Shown: positions 35,736 through 45,623 of the stretch, in pieces
Numbering within the stretch: the first letter of the stretch is position 1
Layout of the letters: every line of letters begins with the position of its first letter
DNA from: Salinispirillum sp049115955
Lineage (GTDB): Bacteria > Pseudomonadota > Gammaproteobacteria > Pseudomonadales > Natronospirillaceae
Assembly (NCBI GenBank): GCA_049115955.1
Contig: JAGDZJ010000004.1
Coordinates: forward strand, 186,001 to 250,000
Reading direction: 5' to 3'
DNA length: 64,000 bases
Made by a program: the position numbers and the translations under genes
The notes under the pieces: model-generated
Told to the model about the DNA's origin: nothing
Database searches by the model: none
The model's input: only the letters and a program-made list of their open reading frames with translations

Positions 35736-36679
35736 GCGTTGGCCTCCTTGTTGGCGGCTTCGGCCAATGCAGCTTCACGCAACGCTTCGGGTGCCATCGG
35801 GAAGCCAGCAGCACGACGGGACTCGAAATACGCCTCGGCAACCGCGCGCGACAGTGTACGGATGCGCAAAATGTAGGCTTGGCGTTCAGTAACGGAAATG
35901 GCGTGCCGTGCGTCCAGCAAGTTAAAGGTGTGTCCGGCTTTCAAAATCTGCTCGTACGCCGGCAGTGGCAGCCCCGCCGCGATCAAGCGCTGACTGGCCG
36001 CTTCGTGCTCTTCAAAGGCGGCAAACAGGGCGTCGGTGTTGGCGTGTTCAAAGTTGTACGCCGATTGTTCTTTCTCGTTCTGCAAATAAACGTCGCCATA
36101 GGTCACTACTGTGCCATCGGGGCTGCGTGTCCAAATCAGGTCGTAAACATTGTCTACTTCTTGAATGTACATGGCTAAGCGCTCTAGGCCGTAAGTGATT
36201 TCACCAGTGACCGGGAAGCATTCAATACCACCGACTTGCTGAAAGTAGGTGAATTGCGTGACTTCCATGCCATTCAGCCAGACTTCCCAGCCTAGGCCCC
36301 AAGCGCCCAAGGTGGGGTTTTCCCAGTTGTCCTCGACAAAGCGAATGTCGTGCACTTCCGGATCAACGCCTAAGGCTTTTAGCGAACCCAAATAGAGTTC
36401 CTGAAAGTTGTCCGGCGACGGCTTTAAGATTACTTGGTACTGATAATAGTGCTGCAAACGATTGGGGTTTTCACCGTAGCGGCCGTCGGTAGGGCGGCGG
36501 CTGGGTTGCACATATGCGCAATTCCAAGTTTCCGGCCCCAAGGCGCGCAAGAAGGTCGCGGGGTGCGAAGTACCGGCGCCGACTTCCATATCCAGCGGTT
36601 GCAGCATGACGCAGCCCTGGTCCGCCCAGTATTGCTGCAAAGTCAGTATAAGTTGTTGAAACGTTGGCTTGTCAGACAC
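35732..36679 (-). CDS. glyQ: Glycyl-tRNA synthetase alpha subunit
   Basis: Catalytic subunit that activates glycine, 315 residues. The N-terminal TFQQLILTLQQYWADQGCVM and the motif EVGAGTSHPATFLRALGPE are characteristic of bacterial class II GlyQ. It is the first gene of the glyQ-glyS operon, with the promoter likely in 36680-36786. Confidence 0.98.
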   Translation of the reverse strand: MSDKPTFQQLILTLQQYWADQGCVMLQPLDMEVGAGTSHPATFLRALGPETWNCAYVQPSRRPTDGRYGENPNRLQHYYQYQVILKPSPDNFQELYLGSLKALGVDPEVHDIRFVEDNWENPTLGAWGLGWEVWLNGMEVTQFTYFQQVGGIECFPVTGEITYGLERLAMYIQEVDNVYDLIWTRSPDGTVVTYGDVYLQNEKEQSAYNFEHANTDALFAAFEEHEAASQRLIAAGLPLPAYEQILKAGHTFNLLDARHAISVTERQAYILRIRTLSRAVAEAYFESRRAAGFPMAPEALREAALAEAANKEANA

Positions 36680-36786
36680 GGGTCACCCACAGTCATGAAA
36701 TGAATTCGATGGTTCTGGTGGAGTGGGTATTTACTACCTCTTCCAGCCAGCAGACCGCGCATTATAAACGTGGGTGCGTAGCTTGC

Positions 36787-38235
36787 CTACCGTCGCCAGA
36801 ACATTGGGCTGAAGATTACGATCAGTGTGAAGATTTCCAGCCGGCCTAACAGCATGGCAAAACACAGAATCCACTTGGCAGGGACATTGACACTGGAATA
36901 GTTAGCGGCGGCCTCACCGAGTGCGGGGCCGAGGTTGTTCATTGCACTGCCCAGTACAGCCCACGCGGTTAGAAAATCCAATCCGGTGGCGAGCAATAAC
37001 GTCAAAAGAACCGTGAAGGCGAACATATAAACGGCAAAGAACCCCCATACCGCAGCTAACACGCGCTCTGGGAGCTCTTTACGGCCGACCTTCACGGGGA
37101 ACACACCGTTGGGGTGAATCAGGCGCTTAATCTCGCGCACGCCCTGTTTCCACAACAACAAAATACGTATGGCCTTCATACCGCCGGCGGTAGAGGCTGC
37201 TGAACCGCCAATAAAGGACGACAAAAAGAGCAAAAATGGGAGAAACAACGGCCAATGGGAAAAACCGGTGGCGGCGAAACCAGAAGTGGTCATTACTGAC
37301 GTTGCCTCAAAGGCCCCGATGCGAACCGCCCGCCAACCGGTTTCGGTATTAGTGAACGTGAGGCCAACGGCCATCACGACCATCAACCCGACGATGATGG
37401 TTAGGAAGAAACGGTACTCGGGGTCTCGCCAATAACCCATGATGCTCTTATTGCGAAAGGCAACGAAGTGCAGGCTGAAGTTACCGGCGGCCAGCAGCAT
37501 AAAGACGATGGCAATGCCTTCTATCAACGCGCTGTCGTAATAACCAATGCTGGCGTCCTTGGTGGAAAACCCACCAATGGCGACCGTACTGAAGGAGTGA
37601 CCAATGGCGTCGAACAACGTCATGCCCGCCGCCCAATAACCCAACGCACACAATACGGTAAACCCAAGATAGATGTACCACAGGGCTTTGGCTGTTTCGG
37701 CGATACGTGGAGTCAGTTTGTTGTCTTTCACCGGCCCCGGCGCTTCGGCACGATACAACTGCATTCCGCCGATGCCCAGCATCGGTAATACTGCCACTGC
37801 CAAGACCACAATCCCCATACCGCCCATCCATTGCAGTTGTTGGCGGTAGAACAAGATGGAGCGTGGCAAGTCATCGAGGCCGCTGATCACGGTCGCCCCT
37901 GTGGTGGTCAGCCCGGAAAACGATTCAAAGAAGGCGTCGGTAAAGGTCAATGCCGGTGCAGTAGACAAAAACAACGGTAACGCACCGGCAGCACCCAGCA
38001 CCACCCAGAACAAAGCCGTGACTAAAAAACCTTCACGCGTGCGCATTTCTTGCTGACTGCCATAAGACGGCAGCCACACCAGCACCCCGATAATAAAGAT
38101 GACCACGAAAGATACCGCAAAGGGCATGATGCTGCTGTCGTCATACCATAACGCCAAGCCCATGCTGGGCAGCATGGCAAAGGAAAACAGCATCAATAGA
38201 ATGCCCAATATGCGAAGGATCACGCGAAACTGCAT
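36787..38235 (-). CDS. trkH: Trk potassium uptake protein TrkH
   Basis: K+-translocating subunit, 482 residues, with the four pseudo-repeat filter regions TTGATV, AIGGFST, TTSGFAATG and NNLGPALG. Membrane topology is that of a four M1-P-M2 repeat channel. It follows trkA by 20 bp, and together they form a complete Trk system. A second, Ktr-type system is encoded at 44955-46915. Confidence 0.96.
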   Translation of the reverse strand: MQFRVILRILGILLMLFSFAMLPSMGLALWYDDSSIMPFAVSFVVIFIIGVLVWLPSYGSQQEMRTREGFLVTALFWVVLGAAGALPLFLSTAPALTFTDAFFESFSGLTTTGATVISGLDDLPRSILFYRQQLQWMGGMGIVVLAVAVLPMLGIGGMQLYRAEAPGPVKDNKLTPRIAETAKALWYIYLGFTVLCALGYWAAGMTLFDAIGHSFSTVAIGGFSTKDASIGYYDSALIEGIAIVFMLLAAGNFSLHFVAFRNKSIMGYWRDPEYRFFLTIIVGLMVVMAVGLTFTNTETGWRAVRIGAFEATSVMTTSGFAATGFSHWPLFLPFLLFLSSFIGGSAASTAGGMKAIRILLLWKQGVREIKRLIHPNGVFPVKVGRKELPERVLAAVWGFFAVYMFAFTVLLTLLLATGLDFLTAWAVLGSAMNNLGPALGEAAANYSSVNVPAKWILCFAMLLGRLEIFTLIVIFSPMFWRR

Positions 38236-38255
38236 AGTGCGGGTCTATCCCTTGG

Positions 38256-39632
38256 TTAAAAGAAGGTAAGTCCAACCTGAAAGAGGCGTTCGACATCCGG
38301 TGTGCGACGTTTATCGACCAAAAACAGAATGACGTGGTCTTCAGCTTCAATGACTAACCTATTGTTGGCAATGATGACTTCGTCGTCGCGAACCACCGCG
38401 CCAATGGTCGTGCCTTCTGGTAGATCAATGTCTTCAATGGCTTTGCCCACTACCTTAGAGCTGGCCGCATCACCATGCGCTACGGCTTCAATAGCTTCGG
38501 CCGCGCCGCGCCGTAATGAATGCACATTGACGATATCGCCGCGCCGGACATGCGCCAACAGTGTACCAATGGTGGCGTGCGAGGGAGAAATAGCCACATC
38601 GATTTCCCCGCCCTGTACAAGGTCCACGTACGCCGGGTTGTTGATCAAGGCCATGACCTTACGTGCGCCAAGGCGCTTCGCTAACATCGATGACATGATG
38701 TTGGCTTCGTCGTCATTGGTCAGCGCCATGAAAATATCGGTGTCTTCGATATTCTCACCCAGCAATAACTCTTGGTCGGACGCATCGCCTTGCAACACCA
38801 ATGCGTGATTGAGGTGTTCTGAAAGGTAATGGCAACGGTCGGTATTGCGTTCGAGGATTTTCAAGCGATAACGGGATTCAATCGCCGAGGCCAAACGGTA
38901 TCCGATGTTGCCACCTCCGGCGATGATAATACGGCGGTAAGCACTTTCTTTGCGCCGCAGTTCATTCATGACGCCTTTGATGTCTTTTTGCGCGGCGATG
39001 AAGAACACTTCGTCGTCGGCTTCAATCACCGTGTTGCCGCGCGGCAATATCGCACGGTCTTTGCGGAATATAGCAGCTACGCGTGTTTTAGCGTTGGGCA
39101 TGTGTTCGCGCAGATACCCGAGCTCTTGGCCAACCAACAGGCCGCCGGTGATGGCTTTTACGGCTACGAGCTGCACTTTACCGTCGGCAAAGTCGAGAAC
39201 CTGCAGCGCGCCGGGGTGTTCCACCAAGCGTTGAATGTAGTCGCACACCACTTGTTCGGGACTGATCAGTACGTCGATGGGGATGGCGTTGGCGTTAAAG
39301 AGTTGTTCGGCGCGCTTCAAATAATGCGGGTTGCGAATACGGGCGATCTTGGTGGGTGTGCGAAACAGCGCGTAGGCGACTTGGCAAGCCACCATGTTGA
39401 CTTCGTCGCTGTTGGTCACCGAGATCATCAGGTCGGCATCGTCGGCGCCCGCTTGCATCAATATGTTGGGGTGCGACGCAACACCCTGCACCGTGCGAAT
39501 GTCGAGACGATCCTGCAGCTCGCGCAGCCGTGCCCCATCGGTATCCACTAGGGTAATGTCGTTGTCTTCGTGTGCCAGGGTGCTGGCCAAAGAACCACCC
39601 ACTTGTCCGGCACCGAGAATGATGATCTTCAT
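38256..39632 (-). CDS. trkA: Trk system potassium uptake protein TrkA
   Basis: Peripheral NAD-binding regulator of TrkH, 458 residues, made of two tandem RCK units. The first has GAGQVGGSLASTL, the second GGGNIGYRLASAI, each followed by a TrkA-C domain. It lies 12 bp after rsmB in the def-fmt-rsmB-trkA-trkH gene string known from Pseudomonas and E. coli. Confidence 0.97.
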   Translation of the reverse strand: MKIIILGAGQVGGSLASTLAHEDNDITLVDTDGARLRELQDRLDIRTVQGVASHPNILMQAGADDADLMISVTNSDEVNMVACQVAYALFRTPTKIARIRNPHYLKRAEQLFNANAIPIDVLISPEQVVCDYIQRLVEHPGALQVLDFADGKVQLVAVKAITGGLLVGQELGYLREHMPNAKTRVAAIFRKDRAILPRGNTVIEADDEVFFIAAQKDIKGVMNELRRKESAYRRIIIAGGGNIGYRLASAIESRYRLKILERNTDRCHYLSEHLNHALVLQGDASDQELLLGENIEDTDIFMALTNDDEANIMSSMLAKRLGARKVMALINNPAYVDLVQGGEIDVAISPSHATIGTLLAHVRRGDIVNVHSLRRGAAEAIEAVAHGDAASSKVVGKAIEDIDLPEGTTIGAVVRDDEVIIANNRLVIEAEDHVILFLVDKRRTPDVERLFQVGLTFF

Positions 39633-39644
39633 TGTGCTGTCCGT

Positions 39645-40937
39645 TTAGGATTGTAGTTTCTGCAACCGTGCATAATAGAAGCCGTCTGACGCGCCCTTTA
39701 ATGGCAGCCATTGTTGACCGATTTTTAATGGAAGTCCACGGCTGGCGGGTAACGCTGCGGCTGCAGCATCTTCGGTGCGCGCTAAAAAGGCACTGACTTG
39801 CTCTTCGTTCTCCGCCGGCATGACGGAACAGGTGGTGTAAAGCAAGAAGCCACCGGGTTTCAGCATCGGCCAAACGGCATCTAAGATGCGTCTTTGTGTT
39901 TGCACTAATTGCGCAATGTCTTCCGGTCGACGCAGCAGCTTGATGTCCGGATGGCGGCGAATGACACCGGTACCGGAGCAGGGCACATCCAATAAAATGC
40001 GATCAAACGGCTTGTGATTCCAGTACGCAGCGGTGTCTTCGGCGCTGGCACAATGCAATACGGCGTTTAAGCCGATGCGCGTGAGGTTCTCTTCGATGCG
40101 CACCAAGCGACGACTGTCCTGATCCACAGCGATGACATCGCCGTTACCTTGAATCAATTCCAAAATGTGCCCGGTTTTACCACCCGGAGCCGCACAGGCA
40201 TCGAGAATACGTTGCCCTGGTTGCGGATCCAGCCAATGCGCCGCCATCTGTGCCGCTTCATCTTGTACCGATACCCGGCCTTCGTTAAAACCGGGCAGAG
40301 CAGTTACGTCGGTGGCCTTGTCTAAGGTAATACCGTAAGGGCTGACCTGCGTGGGTTGGGCAGCAATGTCCCAACTGGCTAACTCGGACAAATAGTCGAT
40401 GCGACTTTGTTTGGTTAGATTCAAGCGCAAGGTCATCGGGCCCGGCTCTTGGTTGGCCTGCACGATGGTCTGCCAGTCGTTGGGCCAAGCAGAACGCAAC
40501 ATGTCCAGCATCCACTGCGGGTGATTCCAGCGCGCAGGCTCTTTGAGTTGCGCTTGTAGGTGACCTAAAGTGGCTTTGCGCAGTACCGCGTTCAATAAGC
40601 CGCACGCCCAATCTTTTTTTAGGAGTTTAGCCGCATCAACGGTACTGGCAACGGCGGCATGGTCGGGGATCGATAAAAAACGTACCTGACAGATGCCGAC
40701 CAAGAGCAGGCAATAGACATCGAGGTCTTTCTTACGCAGCGGCTTCGCTAAGGCACTGTTGGCCAGCGCTTCAAGCTCTTGAAAGTGCCGAATGGTTTGA
40801 TACACCAGTGCTTGCAGCAAACCTTTGTCGCGCGCCGGGACGTCTTGCAAGGCCGCAGGCAAGGCTTCATTCAGCGAAACGCGGTCTTGCCAGACTTGTA
40901 ACACCGCGCGCGCGGCGGCAACTCGGGTGCGAGCCAT
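39645..40937 (-). CDS. rsmB: 16S rRNA (cytosine-967-C5) methyltransferase
   Basis: SAM-dependent rRNA methyltransferase, 430 residues from the ATG at 40937 (MARTRVAAARAVLQVW); the frame is open further upstream, but that is fmt sequence. An N-terminal NusB-like RNA-binding domain (about 1-140) precedes the catalytic domain with the SAM site DACAAPGGKTGHILE and the two active cysteines in DVPCSGTGVIRRHPD and TTCSV. It overlaps the fmt stop by one base (TGATG). Confidence 0.96.
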   Translation of the reverse strand: MARTRVAAARAVLQVWQDRVSLNEALPAALQDVPARDKGLLQALVYQTIRHFQELEALANSALAKPLRKKDLDVYCLLLVGICQVRFLSIPDHAAVASTVDAAKLLKKDWACGLLNAVLRKATLGHLQAQLKEPARWNHPQWMLDMLRSAWPNDWQTIVQANQEPGPMTLRLNLTKQSRIDYLSELASWDIAAQPTQVSPYGITLDKATDVTALPGFNEGRVSVQDEAAQMAAHWLDPQPGQRILDACAAPGGKTGHILELIQGNGDVIAVDQDSRRLVRIEENLTRIGLNAVLHCASAEDTAAYWNHKPFDRILLDVPCSGTGVIRRHPDIKLLRRPEDIAQLVQTQRRILDAVWPMLKPGGFLLYTTCSVMPAENEEQVSAFLARTEDAAAAALPASRGLPLKIGQQWLPLKGASDGFYYARLQKLQS

Positions 40938-41884
40938 CAGTTCAATACCTCGCCGTCTTGCAGGGCCTGACCCTGTCCGCGTAACCAGTCTCCTGCGGCC
41001 ATTGGCTTCTTGCCAGGAGGCTGCAATGTATTGATGGTCAGCCAACCGCTTTTGCACGCGACTGAGAAATGGTCTTTTTGGCGGCGCACCGTGCCCAATG
41101 CAGCATTGTGTTCGAAGCTATCGGCGTCGGCTGACCAAACACGAAAGACTTGGTCGCGCCATTGGAAGCTGGATACTGGCCAGGGGTTGAAGGCGCGGAC
41201 TCGACGGGCGAGCTCGACTGCCGTGTTTTGCCAGTTCAGTATGGCTTCCTCTTTACTGAGTTTGTGCGCGTAGGTTACGCCATCGTTTGGTTGATCTTCA
41301 GCCTGTGGAAGCAATGTGGATGCTTGGGGCAGAAAATCGAGCAGCAATTCAATGCCGCTGGCCGCGAGCGCATCGTGTAGGTCGCCGGCGTTCATATCAT
41401 CGGTGATCGGTATCACGGCACGAGAAATCACCGGGCCGGTGTCGAGACCGGCGTCCATGTGCATCAAACAAACACCACTCTCAAGGTCACCCGCTTCAAT
41501 GGCACGTTGAATCGGTGCTGCGCCACGCCAGCGTGGTAATAACGAGGCGTGTACGTTGACGCAACCCAGTCGCGGAGTATCCAAAACGGTTTGCGGTAAG
41601 ATCAGTCCGTAAGCGATCACTATCATCAAGTCTGCGTCGTAGCGCTGTAGCTGCGCTAAAGCGTCTTCATCGCCACGCAGCTTAACGGGTTGCTCGACGG
41701 GTATGTTTGCGGCCAATGCTACGGCTTTAACGGGCGACGGCGTGGGTTGACGGCCGCGACCTGCAGGACGATCCGGTTGCGTGTAGACGGCAACCGGCAC
41801 TATGCCTTGATCAATCAGGGCCTGCAGTGGACGGGCGGCAAACTCAGGCGTACCGGCGAAGATGATGCGGAGCGGGGACGACAT
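40937..41884 (-). CDS. fmt: Methionyl-tRNA formyltransferase
   Basis: Formylates initiator Met-tRNA using 10-formyl-tetrahydrofolate, 315 residues. It starts MSSPLRIIFAGTPEFAARPL and carries HASLLPRWRGAAPIQRAI with the catalytic Asn/His/Asp set, plus a C-terminal OB-like domain. It lies 43 bp after def on the same strand, the usual pairing of opposing enzyme activities. Confidence 0.97.
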   Translation of the reverse strand: MSSPLRIIFAGTPEFAARPLQALIDQGIVPVAVYTQPDRPAGRGRQPTPSPVKAVALAANIPVEQPVKLRGDEDALAQLQRYDADLMIVIAYGLILPQTVLDTPRLGCVNVHASLLPRWRGAAPIQRAIEAGDLESGVCLMHMDAGLDTGPVISRAVIPITDDMNAGDLHDALAASGIELLLDFLPQASTLLPQAEDQPNDGVTYAHKLSKEEAILNWQNTAVELARRVRAFNPWPVSSFQWRDQVFRVWSADADSFEHNAALGTVRRQKDHFSVACKSGWLTINTLQPPGKKPMAAGDWLRGQGQALQDGEVLN

Positions 41885-41927
41885 AGACAGCGCCTTGAAC
41901 AGTGAGGAAAAAAGAACGGGCCGACGA

Positions 41928-42431
41928 TCAGCCCGCTTCGCGGTGTGCTTTTTCCAGTTTCTTGCGGATACGGTTACGTTTTAACGTGGATAAATAATCC
42001 ACAAATAACTTGCCATCAAGGTGGTCGCATTCGTGTTGTATGCAAATGGCAAACAACTCTTTCGCTTCCAGTGTGAACTGTTCACCCTGAGTGTTCAGTG
42101 CGGTGACCCGAATGTGGTTGTGTCGCGTGACTTCTTCGTAATACCCGGGTACTGACAAGCAGCCTTCGGGGTACAGCACTTCTTCACCCAACAGCTCTAT
42201 TTCCGGGTTAATAAAGACGTGAGGGTCGTCTTGTTCTTCCGATACATCGACCACAATCACACGCTGATGCACATTAACCTGCGACGCAGCCAGTCCAATG
42301 CCCGGTGCGTCATACATGGTTTCCAGCATATCGCTGGCGAGCTGGCGAATGGTGTCATCCACCGTCTCAACAGGTTTAGCCTTGGTTCGTAGCCGTGGAT
42401 CGGGGAACTCAAGGATATCTAAAATAGCCAT
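41928..42431 (-). CDS. def: Peptide deformylase
   Basis: Metalloenzyme (usually Fe2+) that removes N-formyl from nascent proteins, 167 residues. All three motifs are present: GIGLAASQ, EGCLSVPG (metal Cys) and HECDHLDG (two metal His and catalytic Glu). It is divergent from the LysM gene across 135 bp that should hold both promoters. Confidence 0.98.
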   Translation of the reverse strand: MAILDILEFPDPRLRTKAKPVETVDDTIRQLASDMLETMYDAPGIGLAASQVNVHQRVIVVDVSEEQDDPHVFINPEIELLGEEVLYPEGCLSVPGYYEEVTRHNHIRVTALNTQGEQFTLEAKELFAICIQHECDHLDGKLFVDYLSTLKRNRIRKKLEKAHREAG

Positions 42432-42566
42432 AATTCTTTCAAAAACTCCCGGGTTCCCTCAGTTAAACGGGAACCGCATCGCATTAACAAGCAGACTGCG
42501 TTTGCAGCGCGTCTAATATGGTTTAAGCTAACTTCATTTGTAGCAAATGATATAGGGAATCGCACG

Positions 42567-43652
42567 ATGAGGAAACGACTTATCGGTCTCCTGCTGGCAA
42601 GCTGTATTGCCGCTGTGGCTCACGCCGACATTTTGTCGATCCGCGAAGACGTGCCAGAACGGTATGTTGTTAAGTCAGGCGATACGCTTTGGGACATCGC
42701 TGAACTGTTTCTACAAAGCCCGTGGCGCTGGAATGAAATCTGGTACCAGAATCCGCAAATCGAGAACCCACACTTAATTTTCCCCGGCGATATCATTGGG
42801 CTGCAGTGGATTGACGGTGAGCCTCGGTTGACCACACTGGAGCGCGGATTAGAAGCCGATACCGTGCGTTTAACGCAAGACATGGCCGACAACGGCGTGG
42901 TCCGCTTGCAGCCCTCAGTGCGTTATTTCAATGTCGATCAAGCTATCCCAGCCATACCCCGTGAATACATTCAGCCGTTTTTGAACGCCAGCCAAATCGT
43001 TACCGGAGAAGAGCTCAATGCCGCAGCCTATGTGGTCAGCGGCGAAGAGGGGCGTATTGTGATTGGTGCGGGTGACCGTCTGTATGCCCGCGGCGACTGG
43101 GGCGGTGATGGCGTGGCTTATGAGTTATTTCGGGCGGGTGAAGCTTATCGCGATCCGGTCACCAATGATTTCCTCGGTGTTGAAGCTATTGCTTTAGGCC
43201 GGGCTGAAATGGAAGCGATACAGGGCGATGTTGCCAAGCTGCACGTGGTGTCTAGCCGTTCGAATGTGCGCTTGGGTGACCGCTTGTTATTGAGTGAGCG
43301 GGCCCGCCTGGAGCCGACGTTTTTCCCGGCGACACCGCCGGAAGGCATGGCGGGTCAGATACTCGACGTGGTTGAAGGGTTGAGCATCATTGGTCAGTTT
43401 AACGTGGTGCTGTTGAACCGTGGTGCGGCGGATGGTGTTGCCACTGGGCATGTGTTCGATATTATGCGCCAAGGCGAAGTGGTGCGCGACCCGATCAACA
43501 ACCAATTGATCCGGTTACCGGAAGAGCAGGGCGGTATGATGATGGTGTTCCGAGTATTCGACCGCATGTCTTACGCTTTGGTGATGGAAGCGACTAACAC
43601 CATGAAAGTCGGCGACCGTTTCCGCGTGCCGAGCATTCGTCGTATTCCTTAA
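42567..43652 (+). CDS. LysM-domain periplasmic protein
   Basis: Exported protein of 361 residues with a signal peptide (about 1-20, AVAHA-DIL) and one LysM domain (about 32-80, YVVKSGDTLWDIAELFL to PHLIFPGDII) that binds peptidoglycan. The rest (about 100-355) is a conserved but uncharacterised region; the homologous gene lies between def and dprA in Pseudomonas. Probably a cell-envelope factor. It lies 72 bp before dprA on the same strand. Confidence 0.9.
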   Translation: MRKRLIGLLLASCIAAVAHADILSIREDVPERYVVKSGDTLWDIAELFLQSPWRWNEIWYQNPQIENPHLIFPGDIIGLQWIDGEPRLTTLERGLEADTVRLTQDMADNGVVRLQPSVRYFNVDQAIPAIPREYIQPFLNASQIVTGEELNAAAYVVSGEEGRIVIGAGDRLYARGDWGGDGVAYELFRAGEAYRDPVTNDFLGVEAIALGRAEMEAIQGDVAKLHVVSSRSNVRLGDRLLLSERARLEPTFFPATPPEGMAGQILDVVEGLSIIGQFNVVLLNRGAADGVATGHVFDIMRQGEVVRDPINNQLIRLPEEQGGMMMVFRVFDRMSYALVMEATNTMKVGDRFRVPSIRRIP

Positions 43653-43671
43653 TCGGCGTGTAAGGTAGATT

Positions 43672-43697
43672 AAAAGCCCTCGCAAGGTTGCAGGGGC
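43672..43697 (+). terminator. Imperfect hairpin after the LysM gene
   Basis: AGCCCTCGCAA and TTGCAGGGGCT form an 11-bp stem with about two mismatches, 20 bp past the LysM stop. There is no clear U tract, so termination would be weak or partial. Confidence 0.35.
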
Positions 43698-43724
43698 TGT
43701 TCCATTTAACACAAGGCAGTCTTT

Positions 43725-44825
43725 ATGATTGATCAGACCACTCTGCAGTGGCTCATACTGCATTTGGTGCCCGGTATTGGGGGCCGTCGTTTAACGCAAT
43801 TCCTGACCTGCTATGGTTCACCCGCTGCCCTTCCGGAACTCAGCCGAGCGGATATAGCGAGCTTACGCTGGCCCGCCGATGTGGTTGACCAACTGTGCCG
43901 TGCCGTGCACAACCCTTGGCACGAGTTGCCCGAGCTGAAACGCATTGCCAACTGGCAAGCCTCCGATGGACACCATTTACTGACCCCCAGCCAGGCTGAC
44001 TACCCGTGGCAGCTAACAGCCTCTTTGCCTGACTATCCGCCCGTGCTCTATGTGCTAGGTAACCCGGGTGTGCTGACGCGGCCACAGTTGGCTGTAGTGG
44101 GCAGTCGAAGACCGGGCAGCACCAGTCGTCAGCTCACCGATGATTGGTGTCGTCGTTTGGCGGCACAGGGCGTAGTCATTACCAGCGGGTTGGCGGCGGG
44201 TATCGATATAACAGCACACTTGGCGGCTTTGGCGGTGAGCGGTCAAACCGTTGCGGTAATGGGCAGCGGTTTTGATCACGTTTATCCGAAGGGGCACGCA
44301 CGTCATCTCGATGCGATTGCGGCCAGCGGTGCGGTGCTGACCGAGCATTGTCCCTCCACGCCTCCAGCCCCCGGTAATTTCCCGCGCCGCAATCGTATTG
44401 TTGCGGCACTGTCGCAGGCAGTTTTGGTGGTGGAGGCGGCGGTAAAAAGTGGGTCTTTGATTACGGCGAAACTCGCCGCTGAATACGGACGTGATGTGTT
44501 GGCTGTACCTGGCCATCCCTATTACCCGAATGCGCAAGGGTGCAACCAATTACTGCGCGACGGTGCTGAGCTGGCCAGCGACTGGCTCGATGTGAGTGCT
44601 CACTTCGGCATGACAGAAACGCAGCGTGAGCCCGTGCAGCAGGTACTCGTCTCGGGGTTACAGAGTGACCTGTTGGCCTTGATCGGTACGGAACCTACGG
44701 CATTGGAAACCCTGTCCAGTGAGCTGCAAAAGCCATTGAACGAACTCTATGAAGCACTTTTGGACATGGAGCTGAGTGGCTTGATACAGCCGCAAGGTGG
44801 TTCGTACGTGCGTCTCGTGCCCTAA
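43725..44825 (+). CDS. dprA: DNA-processing protein DprA
   Basis: Single-strand DNA-binding protein that loads RecA on incoming DNA during natural transformation, 366 residues. An N-terminal helix-hairpin-helix-like segment (about 10-60) precedes the Rossmann-like domain (GSRRPGSTSRQ, SGLAAGIDITAH, GSGFDHVYPKGH), and a short winged-helix-like end follows (ALETLSSELQKPLNELYEAL). Its presence fits competence but is common in non-competent bacteria too. Confidence 0.96.
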   Translation: MIDQTTLQWLILHLVPGIGGRRLTQFLTCYGSPAALPELSRADIASLRWPADVVDQLCRAVHNPWHELPELKRIANWQASDGHHLLTPSQADYPWQLTASLPDYPPVLYVLGNPGVLTRPQLAVVGSRRPGSTSRQLTDDWCRRLAAQGVVITSGLAAGIDITAHLAALAVSGQTVAVMGSGFDHVYPKGHARHLDAIAASGAVLTEHCPSTPPAPGNFPRRNRIVAALSQAVLVVEAAVKSGSLITAKLAAEYGRDVLAVPGHPYYPNAQGCNQLLRDGAELASDWLDVSAHFGMTETQREPVQQVLVSGLQSDLLALIGTEPTALETLSSELQKPLNELYEALLDMELSGLIQPQGGSYVRLVP

Positions 44826-44857
44826 AGGGAGTACCCAAAAACCTCTTTCTCTCAATT

Positions 44858-44907
44858 TGATACGCGATTGATACGGTACGGCTTGGCGGCGTAGCGGAAA
44901 TGATACG
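44858..44907 (+). promoter_or_regulatory. Three direct TGATACG repeats upstream of ktrA
   Basis: TGATACG occurs at 44858-44864, 44869-44875 and 44901-44907, that is 11 and 32 bp apart, close to one and three helical turns. Such phased direct repeats are typical of OmpR/PhoB-type regulator sites. The 129-bp gap between dprA and ktrA contains nothing else recognisable. Confidence 0.45.
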
Positions 44908-44954
44908 GACCTTACTCTTACACTGCGGTTTTTAGTGATGGTGGAGTCAGAGTC

Positions 44955-45623
44955 GTGGCAAAAAATAGAATTGCCGTTATTGGGCTGGGCCGATTTGGGG
45001 CCACGTTGGCTGAAGAAGCGCAGAAAAACGGCCTCGAAGTGCTTGTTGTTGATAAAAATGAGCAGAAAGTAAACGACATCGCGGATGAAGTCAGCGAAGC
45101 CATCATAGCCGACTGTACCAACCCCCGCGCCATCAAAGCCATTGATTGGCTGCAATTCAAAACCGTCGTTGTTGCCATTGGCAGTGACATCAAAAACAGC
45201 CTAATGACGGTCATCAACTTGCAGGAAGCCGGTGTCACCAACCTGTGGTGCAAGGTTCAAGACCGCTATCACGCGGCATTGATTACCCGCTTGGGCGTAC
45301 AAAAAGTCATCAGCCCTGAAGAAGAAATGGGGCGTCGCGCTGGCCGCACCTTGCGTCATCCCGATATGGCGCAACAGATGCAGTTGAACGAAACGCAATA
45401 CGTGGCGGAACTAGACATCTATCAGCGCACATCGCGCAGTGACTTCTTGCGTGCAGTAAAAAGGCAAGGCATGAACCTGTTGGCGGTATCGCGCAAGCAC
45501 AACGGGAAATACGAGCCCTTGCTGGAAGCGCCAGAATGCCTGTACCCCGGAGATAAAGTCTTGTTGCTCAGCACCACGGGGGTGGGTTTCGCATGGCCAT
45601 TACTCATGTCGTCACCCACGTAA
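44955..45623 (+). CDS. ktrA: Ktr/Trk-type potassium channel regulatory subunit (RCK protein)
   Basis: Cytosolic gating subunit of 222 residues with one RCK-N domain (IAVIGLGRFGATLAEEA, the GxGxxG dinucleotide site) and one RCK-C domain (about 140-215). Single-RCK architecture marks it as KtrA rather than TrkA. It starts with GTG at 44955, with GGAG eight bases upstream. Its last 31 bp overlap ktrB, indicating coupling. Confidence 0.92.
   Translation: MAKNRIAVIGLGRFGATLAEEAQKNGLEVLVVDKNEQKVNDIADEVSEAIIADCTNPRAIKAIDWLQFKTVVVAIGSDIKNSLMTVINLQEAGVTNLWCKVQDRYHAALITRLGVQKVISPEEEMGRRAGRTLRHPDMAQQMQLNETQYVAELDIYQRTSRSDFLRAVKRQGMNLLAVSRKHNGKYEPLLEAPECLYPGDKVLLLSTTGVGFAWPLLMSSPT

Noticed and set aside
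38829..39551. 240-codon open frame on the plus strand
   Set aside because: Antisense shadow of trkA, which has two clear RCK domains on the minus strand.
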